Part shown: in pieces, positions 34,893-44,329 of the stretch
How the letters are laid out: each line of letters opens with the position of its first letter
Position numbering within the stretch: the first letter of the stretch is position 1
Assembly (NCBI RefSeq): GCF_027912675.1
Contig: NZ_CP115757.1
Location: 3,066,501 to 3,130,500, forward strand
DNA: 64,000 nucleotides
Reading direction: 5' to 3'
Source of the DNA: Paracoccus sp. SCSIO 75233
GTDB lineage: Bacteria; Pseudomonadota; Alphaproteobacteria; Rhodobacterales; Rhodobacteraceae
The notes under the pieces: model-generated
Seen by the model: the letters and a program-made list of their open reading frames with translations, nothing else
Database searches by the model: none
What the model was told of the DNA's origin: nothing
Program-made: the position numbers and the translations under genes

Positions 34893-37079
34893 ATGTCCGA
34901 CAGCAACCCGTCACAGCGCGCCGACGAAGATCAGAACAGCCCCGTTATTGCGCAAGGTGTGGATGACGAGCCCCTGATGGGCACGCAGCGCGACCTGACC
35001 GGCAGGCTCGGCCTGATTTTCACGGCGCTTTGTATCGCCTATACGATGTTTCACCTGCTGGTGATGAACCTGTTTCCGCTTGAAACATGGGCCTATCGCC
35101 TGATCCATATCACCGGCGGTCTGGTCATCGGGTTTCTGGGATATTCCGCCCTCAGCCAGTCGGACGAGCCGCAAGGGCACAGGACCGCCGTTCAGGCCCG
35201 CAGCATGCCCGAAAAGGCGCTGCTCACCGTGGCTCTGGTCGGGACGGCTTACGCTTTTGCAATGGTCGCCATCGCCTGGCTAGGGAAATGGTTTTTGGGC
35301 GCGGCGAACCCGCCCGGTTTCGTGTTCAGCAGCTTCGGCATCCCGCTGCTGGTCGGAACCATTGCCGCGGTCGTCGCCGGGTGGCTCTATTCCAACCGCG
35401 ACCGCAGCCATGTCTATGAAGGTGACTGGCTGCTCGCCATCGCCTCGGTCGCGGTGCTGGGATATATCCTGTTCGTCGTCGGTGCATTGCGTCTGCGCGC
35501 GGGCACGGCGATGGCGCAACCGGCGGATATGTACGCGGCGGCAGCGGGCGTGATCCTGATCCTCGAACTGACGCGGCGCCTGACCGGGCTGGTGCTGGTG
35601 GTGATCGTCAGCGTCTTTATCGCCTATTCCTTCCTTGGCCCGTTCCTGCCGGGCTTCCTGAACCATCGCGGCTACGACGCCGCGCGCTTCTTCACCTATA
35701 TCTTCACCGATCAGGGGATCCTTGGGGCGCCAATCGCGGTCTCCTCGACCTATATCATCCTGTTCATCGTTTTCGCCGCGTTCCTGCAAGCGTCGAAAGT
35801 CGGGGATTACTTCGTCAACTTCGCCTTCGCCGCTGCCGGTCAGGCGCGTGGCGGCCCGGCCAAGGTGGCGGTGTTCGCGTCCGGCCTGATGGGCATGATC
35901 AACGGCACCTCCGCGGGCAACGTGGTTTCAACCGGCTCGCTGACCATTCCGCTGATGCGCCGCGTCGGCTACCCCGCCCAGTCCGCCGCCGCGATCGAGG
36001 CGACCGCATCCTCCGGCGGCCAGATCCTGCCGCCGATCATGGGCGCGGGCGCCTTCATCATGGCCGAGGTCACCGGCATTCCCTATACGGAGATTGTTGT
36101 CGCCGCGATCATTCCGGCGATCCTCTATTTCATATCCGTCTATTTCATGGTCGATCTTCAGGCCCTGAAGCTGAACATGAAGGGATTGCCGCGCAAGGAA
36201 CTGCCGAAATTCGCGGTTCTGGTGCGGCAGGTTTATCTGTTCCTTCCGATCATCATCCTGATCTACACGCTGTTCGCCGGTTATTCGGTTATCCGCGCCG
36301 GTACGCTCGCCATGGTCTCGGCAGCGGTTGTGAGCTGGCTGACGCCGCACAAGATGGGCCCGCGCCAGATCCTGCACGCGCTTGATCTGGGCGCGCGCAT
36401 GTCGATCCAGATGGTCGCGGTCTGTGCCGCCGCCGGGATCATCGTCGGGGTGATCGCGCTGACCGGGGTCGGTGCGCGCTTCTCCACCCTGCTGCTGACC
36501 ATTGCGGATCAGAGCCAGCTTCTCGCGCTGTTCTTCGCCATGTGTATCTCCGTCCTGCTCGGCATGGGGATGCCCACAACGGCGGCCTATGCCGTGGCGG
36601 CAGCCGTGGTTGCGCCGGGCCTCATCTCGCTTGGCATCCCGGTGCTGGTCGCGCATTTCTTCGTGTTCTACTACGCGGTCATGTCGGCCATCACGCCGCC
36701 CGTGGCGCTCGCTGCCTATGCCGGGGCCGGGTTGTCGGGATCGGACCCGATGAAAACCTCGTTCGAGGCCTTCCGCCTCGGCCTTGCCGCCTTCATTGTG
36801 CCGTTCATGTTCTTCTCATCGCATGAGTTGCTGATGCAGGGCGCTTGGCTGGACATCCTGCATGTGTTCATCTCCGCCATGCTGGGCATGTTCCTGCTGT
36901 CCGCGTCGGTGATCGGCTATTTCTTCGGACGGCTGAATATCGTGCTTCGCATCATCCTGCTCGCCGCCGCGCTCGCCATGGTGGATGGCGGCTGGCTGAC
37001 CGATGGGATCGGGCTGGCCGTCGCTGCCGCAGTCTACGCGATGCAGCGCATGGGCGGGCAGGGCCGCGCGGCGGCCTGA
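34893..37079 (+). CDS. TRAP transporter fused DctQ-DctM permease (TAXI-associated)
   Basis: A 728-residue polytopic membrane protein. The first roughly 200 residues correspond to the small DctQ-like part, and the rest to DctM, with GMINGTSAGNVVSTGSLTIP and SSGGQILPPIMGAGAFIMAEV. The conserved GMGMPTTAAYAVAAAV is typical of the 4TM/12TM fusion. ATG 34893 is chosen: GGAG lies six bases upstream, and the extra open codons upstream pass through the hairpin. It pairs with the TAXI protein upstream. Confidence 0.93.
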   Translation: MSDSNPSQRADEDQNSPVIAQGVDDEPLMGTQRDLTGRLGLIFTALCIAYTMFHLLVMNLFPLETWAYRLIHITGGLVIGFLGYSALSQSDEPQGHRTAVQARSMPEKALLTVALVGTAYAFAMVAIAWLGKWFLGAANPPGFVFSSFGIPLLVGTIAAVVAGWLYSNRDRSHVYEGDWLLAIASVAVLGYILFVVGALRLRAGTAMAQPADMYAAAAGVILILELTRRLTGLVLVVIVSVFIAYSFLGPFLPGFLNHRGYDAARFFTYIFTDQGILGAPIAVSSTYIILFIVFAAFLQASKVGDYFVNFAFAAAGQARGGPAKVAVFASGLMGMINGTSAGNVVSTGSLTIPLMRRVGYPAQSAAAIEATASSGGQILPPIMGAGAFIMAEVTGIPYTEIVVAAIIPAILYFISVYFMVDLQALKLNMKGLPRKELPKFAVLVRQVYLFLPIIILIYTLFAGYSVIRAGTLAMVSAAVVSWLTPHKMGPRQILHALDLGARMSIQMVAVCAAAGIIVGVIALTGVGARFSTLLLTIADQSQLLALFFAMCISVLLGMGMPTTAAYAVAAAVVAPGLISLGIPVLVAHFFVFYYAVMSAITPPVALAAYAGAGLSGSDPMKTSFEAFRLGLAAFIVPFMFFSSHELLMQGAWLDILHVFISAMLGMFLLSASVIGYFFGRLNIVLRIILLAAALAMVDGGWLTDGIGLAVAAAVYAMQRMGGQGRAAA

Positions 37080-37087
37080 TCTCAACC

Positions 37088-37118
37088 GGACCCGCCCGCG
37101 TCTTCTCGCGGGCGGTCC
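37088..37118. terminator. Bidirectional GC-rich terminator
   Basis: GGACCCGCCCGCG (37088-37100), a six-base loop, then CGCGGGCGGTCC (37107-37118) form a 12-bp stem with one bulged C. It lies nine bases past the TRAP permease stop and 11 bases before the end of the convergent tdh gene, so it can serve both. Confidence 0.75.
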
Positions 37119-37128
37119 GTCCCGAACG

Positions 37129-38166
37129 CTAACCCCAATCCAGCACCACTTTCCCCGCCTCGCCCGTGCGCATCGCGGCAAAGCCTTTGGCAAACTCGTC
37201 AATCGGCAGGCGATGCGTGATCAGCGGCGTCAGGTCGAGCCCGGATTGCACGAAGGCAATCATCTTGTACCAGCTCTCATACATCTCGCGGCCGTAAATC
37301 CCCTTGAGATGCAGCATCTTGAAGATGACCTTGTTCCAGTCGATCTCGAACCCGGCGGGCGCGATACCGAGAATGGCGATCTTGCCGCCATTATTCATCG
37401 ACTCGATCATCTGCCGGAAGGCCGGGGCCGCGCCCGACATCTCCAGCCCGACATCGAACCCCTCCGTCATGCCCAGGCGGGTCATGACATCGCGCAGATC
37501 CTCGCTGGTCACATCGACCGCATTTTCCAGCCCCAGCTTGCGAGCCAGCGCCAGCCGGTTGGGGTTGATGTCGGTGATGACCACCTTCCGCGCCCCGGCC
37601 CGCTGCGCCACCAGCCCGCCCATGATCCCGATGGGACCGGCACCCGTGACCAGCACATCCTCGCCCACACAGTCGAAGCTCAGCGCCGTGTGAACCGCAT
37701 TGCCGAACGGGTCGAAGATCGCCGCGATCTCGTCGGGCACATCGTCCGGGATCACCACGACATTGCTCTCCGGCAGGCACAGATATTCCGCAAACGACCC
37801 CGCCCGCTGTACGCCGACGCCGAGCGTGTTGCGGCACAGATGCCCCCGCCCCGCGCGGCAATTCCGGCAGAAGCCGCAGGTGATATGCCCCTCGCCCGAG
37901 ACGCGCTGTCCGGCCCGGAACCGGGTCACGGCGCTGCCCGTATCAGCGATTACGCCGCAGAACTCATGCCCCGTGACAAGCGGCACCGGAACCGAGCGCG
38001 AAGCCCATTCGTCCCAGTTCCAGATATGCACATCCGTCCCGCAGATGGCGCTTTTTCGGATGTGGATCAGCACCTCGTTCGGTCCCGGCTCCGGCACGGG
38101 CACCTGTTCCATCCACAGCCCTGCTTCGGGCCGCGATTTGACCAGGGCTTTCATCATATTGCTCAT
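37129..38166 (-). CDS. tdh: L-threonine 3-dehydrogenase
   Basis: A 345-residue zinc alcohol dehydrogenase family protein. [17 protein letters not shown] carries the catalytic zinc Cys and is specific for Tdh; the structural zinc site is [15 protein letters not shown]. It oxidises L-threonine to 2-amino-3-oxobutanoate with NAD, which the Kbl enzyme then cleaves. Its start overlaps the kbl stop by four bases, forming the standard kbl-tdh operon. Confidence 0.96.
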   Translation of the reverse strand: MSNMMKALVKSRPEAGLWMEQVPVPEPGPNEVLIHIRKSAICGTDVHIWNWDEWASRSVPVPLVTGHEFCGVIADTGSAVTRFRAGQRVSGEGHITCGFCRNCRAGRGHLCRNTLGVGVQRAGSFAEYLCLPESNVVVIPDDVPDEIAAIFDPFGNAVHTALSFDCVGEDVLVTGAGPIGIMGGLVAQRAGARKVVITDINPNRLALARKLGLENAVDVTSEDLRDVMTRLGMTEGFDVGLEMSGAAPAFRQMIESMNNGGKIAILGIAPAGFEIDWNKVIFKMLHLKGIYGREMYESWYKMIAFVQSGLDLTPLITHRLPIDEFAKGFAAMRTGEAGKVVLDWG

Positions 38167-39347
38167 GCGATCACCTTCAATTCGCGGCCCGTCTCGATAA
38201 AGGCGGCGATGCAGGCGGACAGATCTGCCTCGCTATGGGCCGCCGACATCTGGGTGCGGATGCGCGCCTGCCCGCGCGGCACCACGGGGAAGGAGAACGC
38301 GGTCACATAAACCCCCCGTTCCATCATCCGCGCGGCGAAATCCGACGCCAGATGCGCGTCCCCCAGCATCACCGGGATGATCGGATGGCCCGCACCAGCC
38401 AGCGTGAACCCGGCCGCCTCCATCTCCCGCCGGAACCGTGCGGCATTGCCGTCCAGTCTTGCCCGCAGATCCTCGCCCGCCTCGATCAGGTCAAGCGCCG
38501 TCAGCGAGGCGGCGGCGATCACCGGGGCCAGCGTGTTGGAAAACAGATAGGGCCGCGACCGCTGCCGCAGCATCTCCACCAGCGGGCCGGGTCCGGCGAC
38601 ATAGCCGCCCGATGCCCCGCCAAGCGCCTTGCCAAGCGTCCCGGTCAGCACGCCGACCCGATCCGCCACGCCATGCAGCGCCGGTGTCCCGCGTCCTCCC
38701 GGCCCGGTCAGCCCGACCGCATGGCTGTCATCGACGACGACCGTCGCGTCATACCGTTCGGCCAGATCACAGATCGCAGGCAGATCGGCGATCACCCCGT
38801 CCATGGAGAACACGCCATCCGTCACGATCACCCGGTTCCGCGACCCTGCTGCGGCCTTCAGGCAGGCTTCAAGCTCGCCCATATCGTTATTCGCGTAACG
38901 ATGCCGCTCTGCCTTGCACAGCCGCACCCCGTCGATGATCGAAGCATGGTTGAGCGCGTCCGAGATGATCGCATCCTCCGCGCCCAGAATGGTCTCGAAA
39001 AGCCCGGTATTCGCATCGAAGCAGGAGGAGAACAGGATCGCGTCCTCCGTCCCCAAAAAACCGGCGATGCGTGCCTCAAGCTGTTTATGCTCCTCCTGCG
39101 TGCCGCAGATGAACCGGACCGAGGCCATGCCATAGCCGTAACGGTCCAGCGCACCCCGCCCCGCTGCAATCAGGTCGGGATGGTTCGCGAGGCCGAGATA
39201 GTTATTGGCGCAGAAATTCAGCACCGCCTGCCCCGATGCGACGTCGATGCGTCCGGCCTGCATGGAGGTGATGACACGTTCCCGCTTGAACAACCCGTCA
39301 TCGCGGATCTGGTCAAGCTCTGCGGACAGGCGGTCAATCAGGCTCAT
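38163..39347 (-). CDS. kbl: Glycine C-acetyltransferase (2-amino-3-ketobutyrate CoA ligase)
   Basis: A 394-residue alpha-oxoamine synthase. [14 protein letters not shown] at the N-terminus, [18 protein letters not shown] and the PLP-lysine segment [19 protein letters not shown] are visible. It splits 2-amino-3-oxobutanoate with CoA into glycine and acetyl-CoA, the second step of threonine degradation. It is first in the minus-strand kbl-tdh operon and is preceded by GGGGAGAC before ATG. Confidence 0.96.
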   Translation of the reverse strand: MSLIDRLSAELDQIRDDGLFKRERVITSMQAGRIDVASGQAVLNFCANNYLGLANHPDLIAAGRGALDRYGYGMASVRFICGTQEEHKQLEARIAGFLGTEDAILFSSCFDANTGLFETILGAEDAIISDALNHASIIDGVRLCKAERHRYANNDMGELEACLKAAAGSRNRVIVTDGVFSMDGVIADLPAICDLAERYDATVVVDDSHAVGLTGPGGRGTPALHGVADRVGVLTGTLGKALGGASGGYVAGPGPLVEMLRQRSRPYLFSNTLAPVIAAASLTALDLIEAGEDLRARLDGNAARFRREMEAAGFTLAGAGHPIIPVMLGDAHLASDFAARMMERGVYVTAFSFPVVPRGQARIRTQMSAAHSEADLSACIAAFIETGRELKVIA

Positions 39348-39530
39348 ATTGTCTCCCCGTTATCTGCGCGCCGCACCCGGCTTCGCGTCTGGCAGGATCA
39401 TGAACGATCCCGAGCGGTTACGCCAGATGCGGTCAGCACGACGTTTACGGTGAAGCCATCTGGCCGGTGCTGGCCGCGTATTGTTGGGGGCATTGGTGCG
39501 GCGTTGTTGCGCACGCCCGCAGTTCTGCAT

Positions 39531-39550
39531 ATGGTTGAATTTGCAACCAT
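39531..39550. promoter_or_regulatory. Inverted repeat between kbl and the maleylacetoacetate isomerase gene
   Basis: ATGGTTG-aatttg-CAACCAT, a perfect 7-bp inverted repeat with an A+T-rich centre, in the 254-base divergent region. It lies 183 bases from kbl and 16 bases before a tiny open frame leading into maiA, so it most likely controls the plus-strand gene. The form fits LysR or Lrp/AsnC-type sites; the binding protein is unknown. Confidence 0.45.
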
Positions 39551-39566
39551 GCGCGGGAGGTAAGTT

Positions 39567-39611
39567 ATGAACCAATCAGGAAGACCATCCGGGGGAAGGC
39601 TGTGGCGTTGA
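39567..39611 (+). CDS. Possible 14-residue leader peptide in front of maiA
   Basis: ATG with GGGAGG six bases upstream opens a 14-codon frame (MNQSGRPSGGRLWR) whose TGA lies inside the first codons of maiA. This is a good ribosome-binding site for such a tiny frame. It may couple translation to the GTG-started downstream gene. There is no run of one amino acid that would suggest attenuation. Confidence 0.35.
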   Translation: MNQSGRPSGGRLWR

Positions 39612-40246
39612 AGTTCTATGGCTATTTCCGTTCCTCTGCCGCCTATCGCTGCCGGATCGCGTTCAACCTGAAATCCGTGCAACCCGAAGTCTTGCCCGTC
39701 AATCTCCGCGCGGGTGAGCAACAGGCCGACGCCTTCACCGCGATAAACCCGCAGGGTCTGGTTCCGGCACTGGATACCGGCACGGAGGTTCTGTCCCAGT
39801 CCCTCGCAATCATCGAGTGGCTGGAGGAGGTCCATCCGCAGCCCCCCTTGCTCCCCGCCGATCCGGTCGCCCGCGCCCAAGTCCGCGCTTTCGCACAGAT
39901 CATCGCCTGCGATATTCATCCGCTGCAAAACCTGCGGGTGCTCAACCACCTCAAAGCGAGATTTGGGCTGGACCAAACCGGCGCGCAAGACTGGTGCCGT
40001 CATTGGATCGCTGAAGGCCTTTCCGCCTGCGAAACTGTCGCTGCCGCACAGACCCATGCGGGTGCGTTCACCTTCGGCACCAGTCCCGGCCTCGCCGATA
40101 TATGTCTCATCCCGCAGCTTTTCTCCGCCGACCGCTTCGGGGTGGAGATAACCGCCTTCCCACGCCTTCAGGACATCCGCGCCGCCTGCGACGCCCTGCC
40201 AGCCTTCGCCGCCGCCCATCCCAGCCAGCAGCCCGACGCGATCTGA
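39602..40246 (+). CDS. maiA: Maleylacetoacetate isomerase (zeta-class glutathione S-transferase)
   Basis: A 214-residue zeta GST. FRSSAAYRCRIAFNLK is the glutathione active-site motif of MAI, followed by NPQGLVPALDTG, LSQSLAIIEWLEE and IACDIHPLQNLRVLNHL, all diagnostic. It isomerises maleylacetoacetate to fumarylacetoacetate in tyrosine/homogentisate degradation. The start is GTG with GGGGGAAGG upstream, partly overlapped by a tiny upstream frame. Other homogentisate genes are not in the window. Confidence 0.9.
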   Translation: MALKFYGYFRSSAAYRCRIAFNLKSVQPEVLPVNLRAGEQQADAFTAINPQGLVPALDTGTEVLSQSLAIIEWLEEVHPQPPLLPADPVARAQVRAFAQIIACDIHPLQNLRVLNHLKARFGLDQTGAQDWCRHWIAEGLSACETVAAAQTHAGAFTFGTSPGLADICLIPQLFSADRFGVEITAFPRLQDIRAACDALPAFAAAHPSQQPDAI

Positions 40247-40324
40247 GCACGCGCCCGTATTGCCAAGGGTCCGAACTGCCCGCTATGTCTCCTTGCGTAA
40301 CGGGTGCCGGGTTGGACAGGCGAC

Positions 40325-41056
40325 ATGACGGAATTCATCATAACAATGCTCGCCTTCATGGCCGGGGGAATTCTAAAGGGCGCCATCGGCGCCGGTGCGC
40401 CGGTGTTGGTGGTGCCGGTTATGTCGATTTATTTTGGCGTTCCTTATGCCGTGGCCGCGTTCACGCTGCCTGCTATAGCTTCAAATATATGGCAGGGCTG
40501 GCATTACCGGCACTCGCTTGAGGACGCGGGATTCCTGTGGCGACTGACGCTTGGGGCCGGGATCGGGGCGTTTTTGGGCACGGTTTTGCTGGCCAATCTG
40601 CCCGGAGAGCTGTTGTCGCTGGTCGTGGGTGTTCTGGCGCTGTGCTATGTCGGGTTCAAGCTGTTCAAACCGGGCTGGTCGCTGCCCTATGAGACCGCGC
40701 GGCGGCTGGCGGCGCCGGCGGGGTTTACGGCGGGAGTGCTTCAGGGCGCGGCGGGGATTTCGGCACCGGTTTCGGTGACCTTCATGCATGCGGCTAATCT
40801 TGGGCGGCTGCGGTTCATCGCGTCGATTTCGATCTTTTTCCTTGGAATGTCGTGCGTTCAGTTGCCATCCCAGATCGGGCTGGGGGTGATGGACCGGCAG
40901 ATATTCCTGTTCAGCCTTATGGGCTGCGTGCCGCTGTTTCTTGGCATGCCGATTGGCGCGTGGCTGGTCAAACGCTTCGGGGTGAAGCTGTTCGACCGGC
41001 TGATCATGACGCTGCTGGTGGTGATCTCCGTCACGCTGATCGCGGAGGCGTTTTGA
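40325..41056 (+). CDS. TauE/SafE family membrane protein (putative sulfite/anion exporter)
   Basis: A 243-residue membrane protein with about eight helices in two repeats. The first repeat starts AGGILKGAIGAGAPVLVVPVM, the second AGFTAGVLQGAAGISAPVSV, the paired motif of the TauE/SafE family. Members export sulfite, sulfoacetate or other small anions; the substrate is not known. ATG 40325 (GGACAGG upstream) is preferred over a GTG at 40304. Confidence 0.85.
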   Translation: MTEFIITMLAFMAGGILKGAIGAGAPVLVVPVMSIYFGVPYAVAAFTLPAIASNIWQGWHYRHSLEDAGFLWRLTLGAGIGAFLGTVLLANLPGELLSLVVGVLALCYVGFKLFKPGWSLPYETARRLAAPAGFTAGVLQGAAGISAPVSVTFMHAANLGRLRFIASISIFFLGMSCVQLPSQIGLGVMDRQIFLFSLMGCVPLFLGMPIGAWLVKRFGVKLFDRLIMTLLVVISVTLIAEAF

Positions 41057-41102
41057 ACGGCATCCATAAGACGCAGCTTATGGGAAGCCGGCCGCACAGC
41101 GC

Positions 41103-41146
41103 GTACACCGGGCGTACACAGGCTGTACACAGGGCGTACACCGGCC
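41103..41146. repeat. 11-bp tandem repeat, four units
   Basis: Four consecutive 11-base units, GTACACCGGGC, GTACACAGGCT, GTACACAGGGC and GTACACCGGCC, with GTACAC at 41103, 41114, 41125 and 41136. The consensus is GTACACMGGSY. The 11-base period places the same face of the helix at each unit, as for cooperative protein binding. It starts 47 bases after the TauE/SafE stop codon and lies in no supported gene. Confidence 0.85.
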
Positions 41147-41447
41147 CCGCAACATGGCGGTCGTGGACCCGGCTGACGGGGTGGATGACGGCGGCGGAGG
41201 CACGGAGAGGGGGGCCGCCAGACCTGCCCCGGCGGCAGGGCTTCGGCGCAGCGCGGGCAGTGAGGCGATCCGCTGAAACAGCGCGGCCCGGATCACGCCG
41301 CCCCCGGAGAGCGGCAGAGGGCAGCGGGCGACCGCGGGCGTGCGCTGCCTTGGGTGGTGGCCGGGCGGTTTATGGTGCCGTATCGCTGTGCGGCTGGTCG
41401 GTGTGGACCGGCGACGAAGCGAACGCCCGTGCGGGCGGTCGTCCTCT

Positions 41448-41479
41448 GCCCGGCGGCGCTAAAGCGCCTTGTTCCGGGC
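41448..41479 (-). repeat. Structured hairpin repeat, copy 1
   Basis: On the minus strand: GCCCGG, AACAA, inner stem GGCGC, loop TTTA, inner stem GCGCC, G, CCGGGC. The outer stem and AACAA bulge are the same as in two other copies, while the inner stem differs in both arms and still pairs. The flanking sequence also shows a second short hairpin (CCCG..CGGG) in the same position as in copy 3. Confidence 0.75.
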
Positions 41480-41677
41480 GGGTAGTGAAGCAGAAGGGCC
41501 TGAGCGAGCGCTCGTTCTATGGCAAATCGCGGTCGCTCAGCGTCCCCTGCCCCACGTCCAATCCCGGCCAACATCTGCAGTGCTGAGCAAGTAAACACTC
41601 AGCGTAGAGACTGTAGGATTTCAAACTTAGTCCCGTGGCGACGTCGGCTTGGTTGAGCGTAACACTCTGTATACGCT

Positions 41678-41908
41678 TCAAGCGGAAAGGAGAGAGTTGC
41701 CTTTCCTATATGATTTGAAACGATAAATATTGTACAGTTCGCCCAGTTTTTCTGCCGCCTCTTCTGCTGTCAGTTTGCCTTCCGCGTGCGCCATTCGAAT
41801 GCGCTTCGCTTCCAGCATAATAGAATGCAACTTAGTGGAAGCTGGTCCACCTTTGTCTGAGGCGACAGAAAAACGACCGTTTACTGTATTTTTTTTCACT
41901 AGTGGCAT
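41678..41908 (-). CDS. Small unknown protein (76 residues)
   Basis: A charged 76-residue protein. Its middle, KLHSIMLEAKRIRMAHAEGK followed by LTAEEAAEKLGELYNIYRFK, predicts helices. No family is recognised. GAGAGG lies eight bases before ATG. It starts 12 bases after the stop of the membrane GAF-like gene, so the two form an operon. The base composition is A+T-rich compared with the GC-rich surroundings, which suggests acquisition by transfer. A DNA-binding, antitoxin-like or adaptor role is possible but unsupported. Confidence 0.6.
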   Translation of the reverse strand: MPLVKKNTVNGRFSVASDKGGPASTKLHSIMLEAKRIRMAHAEGKLTAEEAAEKLGELYNIYRFKSYRKGNSLLSA

Positions 41909-41920
41909 TTCTTCGACCTC

Positions 41921-42829
41921 TCAACACTGCTCTTGGACATGGTCAATCAGTGGCTCACATGTAACCACCAGTTGCTTGGCCCGGTTCCTATAAAATGCGT
42001 AGGGTCTGGCGCAGTCTATAGAAATGAAGCCTTTTATCTTTTGTGTCCGACTTGACGTAATCGGAATCAGAAGTAGTGAACGGTAGTTCCTCGACGATTG
42101 CGTAGGACTGAACATTGCCTCCTGTCCAAAGTCCTTCAGATCATTAACCACACGCGCGCCAGGACCAGACTGACAAGCAATATGCCCTAAAACCCTGTTC
42201 AAATTCCTAACAGGGCGTCCAATCGGTCTTTCGTTACCGGGGTTGCGGTGCTTGATCTTCATCCTCGTCGCACCTCCTCCGTCGTACAGAGCAAGGCTAA
42301 CAGAAATTTCGCCTCTTGGCGACCGGGTAACGGTACGCGCGTAACCTTCGATGACGCCCAACGTAGCCGTGATGGAGGCATCGCGCGTGTTCGCTGGTGT
42401 TGCCGAAGATTTGACGGAAGTTATCAGGTCCCCAATACGGACCCAGGTCTCTGCCGAGGCAGCATCAACTACACTGCTCTTGCGCTTTAGCCACTGTTCA
42501 AGAAGTGAATTTATCGTGAACAGACAGAAAATCACGGTAGAGGCGACCACCGCTTCCACCAGCGTGATCTTCTTAAAAACGAAGTGTGTGATCGCCGGGC
42601 CCGAAGCTGACATGGCCAACCTAGTGAGCCAGCTCAGCAGTCTGCCGATACTAAAGTCCCGCAATAGGGTATTGTGGCGGAAAAAAACCAAGCCGTTCCA
42701 TATCTTTCCGAAGAGGCTCGGCTCGTCTTCTCGTAGCCAGAGATTGACCCTATTTTCGAACTTACTCAATTTGAACCACGCCCTTGGAATACATGACAGC
42801 GTATAGGTAGAGATCTTGAATAGGGACAA
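41921..42829 (-). CDS. Membrane protein with C-terminal GAF-like domain, unknown function
   Basis: Up to 302 residues. Two hydrophobic segments (about 63-84 and 88-110) are followed by a coiled linker and a domain whose end, YRSLLLIPITSSRTQKIKGF plus ISIDCARPYAFYRN, follows the GAF pattern. It could be a membrane-anchored sensor without kinase or cyclase output, or an effector. The start is uncertain: the frame opens with TTG at 42829 without a ribosome-binding site; TTG at residue 21 has AAGGGCG upstream. A+T-rich; followed by a 76-residue partner gene. Confidence 0.6.
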   Translation of the reverse strand: MSLFKISTYTLSCIPRAWFKLSKFENRVNLWLREDEPSLFGKIWNGLVFFRHNTLLRDFSIGRLLSWLTRLAMSASGPAITHFVFKKITLVEAVVASTVIFCLFTINSLLEQWLKRKSSVVDAASAETWVRIGDLITSVKSSATPANTRDASITATLGVIEGYARTVTRSPRGEISVSLALYDGGGATRMKIKHRNPGNERPIGRPVRNLNRVLGHIACQSGPGARVVNDLKDFGQEAMFSPTQSSRNYRSLLLIPITSSRTQKIKGFISIDCARPYAFYRNRAKQLVVTCEPLIDHVQEQC

Positions 42830-43033
42830 TTAATATCTATGCGGATCGACCTAGAAGAGCCTCGGCTCTACAAGCAGCAGACTTTGGCCCAAGGCGCGGC
42901 TAATTTTTCCTCACCGACCGACGGGCGTGCTCAAGAAAAGGTTCTTCTACGGAGTCATTGAATGGCTGCTGTCACCACCAAGTGAGGTAGCCAAGCCGCG
43001 TAGCCGCACGTCGGCTTTGCCCAACCCATCACC

Positions 43034-44254
43034 TCAAACCCGCCCATTCCTCGCCGCCAGCAGCTTCAACCGCAGCGCGTTCAACCGAATAAACCCGGCC
43101 GCGTCCTTCTGGTCATAGGCGCCGGCGTCGTCCTCGAAGGTCACATGGGCCTCGGAATACAGCGAATGGTCGGACCAGCGGCCGACGGTGTGCACGGAGC
43201 CCTTGTAGAGTTTCAGCCGCACCGTGCCGGTGACGTGTTCCTGTGATTTGTCGATGGCGGCTTGCAGCATTTCGCGCTCGGGCGAGAACCAGAAGCCGTT
43301 ATAGATCAGCTCGGCATAGCGGGGCATGAGGCTGTCTTTCAGGTGGCCTGCGCCCGCGTCCAGCGTGATCTGTTCGATGCCGCGATGGGCCTCCAGCAGG
43401 ATGGTGCCGCCGGGGGTTTCGTAGATGCCGCGGGATTTCATGCCGACGAAGCGGTTTTCGACGAAATCGAGGCGGCCGATGCCGTGTTTGCGGCCAAGTT
43501 CGTTCAGGGCGGTCAGGATGGTGGCCGGCGACATCGCCTCGCCGTTGATGGCGGTGGCGTCGCCCTTTTCGAAGGTGATTTCGATATGTTCGGGGGTGTC
43601 CGGCGCGTCCTCGGGGTTGACGGTGCGCTGATAGACGTAATCGGGGGCCTCGACGGCGGGGTCTTCGAGCGCCTTGCCCTCGGAGGAGGTGTGGAGCAGG
43701 TTGGCGTCGACGCTGAACGGGGCCTCGCCGCGCTTGTCCTTGGCAATCGGGATCTGGTGCTGTTCGGCGAATTCGATCAGCTTGGTGCGGCTGGAGAGGT
43801 TCCATTCGCGCCACGGCGCGATGACGCGGATATTGGGATCGAGCGCGTAGGCGGAGAGCTCGAAGCGGACCTGATCGTTGCCCTTGCCGGTGGCGCCGTG
43901 GGCGATGGCGTCGGCGCCGTGTTCATGGGCGATCTCGACCAGGCGCTTGGAGATCAGCGGGCGCGCGATGGAGGTGCCCAGCAGGTAAAGGCCTTCATAG
44001 ACGGCGTTGGCGCGGAACATCGGGAAGACGAAATCGCGGGTGAATTCCTCGCGCAGGTCGTCGATATGGATATTCTCGGGGCGGATGCCCAGCAGTTCGG
44101 CCTTTGCGCGCGCCGGTTCGAGTTCCTCGCCCTGACCGAGATCGGCGGTGAAGGTGATGACCTCGCAGCCATATTCGGTCTGGAGCCATTTGAGGATGAT
44201 CGAGGTGTCGAGGCCCCCGGAATAGGCCAGAACGACTTTTTTCGGCGCGGTCAT
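43034..44254 (-). CDS. argG: Argininosuccinate synthase
   Basis: A 406-residue enzyme. [17 protein letters not shown] is the ATP-pyrophosphatase P-loop, and [14 protein letters not shown] and [17 protein letters not shown] are conserved family blocks. It joins citrulline and aspartate with ATP in arginine synthesis. Length is standard. It stands alone, 75 bases downstream of the ilvA stop region on the same strand; ATG is preceded by AAAGGAC. Confidence 0.98.
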   Translation of the reverse strand: MTAPKKVVLAYSGGLDTSIILKWLQTEYGCEVITFTADLGQGEELEPARAKAELLGIRPENIHIDDLREEFTRDFVFPMFRANAVYEGLYLLGTSIARPLISKRLVEIAHEHGADAIAHGATGKGNDQVRFELSAYALDPNIRVIAPWREWNLSSRTKLIEFAEQHQIPIAKDKRGEAPFSVDANLLHTSSEGKALEDPAVEAPDYVYQRTVNPEDAPDTPEHIEITFEKGDATAINGEAMSPATILTALNELGRKHGIGRLDFVENRFVGMKSRGIYETPGGTILLEAHRGIEQITLDAGAGHLKDSLMPRYAELIYNGFWFSPEREMLQAAIDKSQEHVTGTVRLKLYKGSVHTVGRWSDHSLYSEAHVTFEDDAGAYDQKDAAGFIRLNALRLKLLAARNGRV

Positions 44255-44329
44255 GGGCGAGTCCTTTCTGATGTCGCACCGGATTATGCGGTTTTGGCTG
44301 GTCTCACAAGTGGGGGTGCCGGGAAACGG

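Larger units (their letters stand above)
41057..41677. other. Gene-free GC-rich stretch with repeats
   Basis: No gene is supported in these 620 bases. The first part holds an 11-bp tandem repeat (41103-41146). The rest is GC-rich, with biased base use and no ribosome-binding sites, and contains a minus-strand copy of the hairpin repeat (41448-41479) followed by sequence that partly matches the copies near 46.9 kb. From about 41580 the sequence changes abruptly to A+T-rich, which marks the edge of a different insert. Confidence 0.6.

Noticed and set aside
41103-41146. CRISPR-like array
   Set aside because: Units are 11 bases with no separate spacers, and no cas genes are in the window.
42830-43033. 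Possible tRNA or small RNA between the GAF-like gene and argG
   Set aside because: A short hairpin AGAGCC-tc-GGCTCT is present near 42858, but no cloverleaf or CCA end could be traced.
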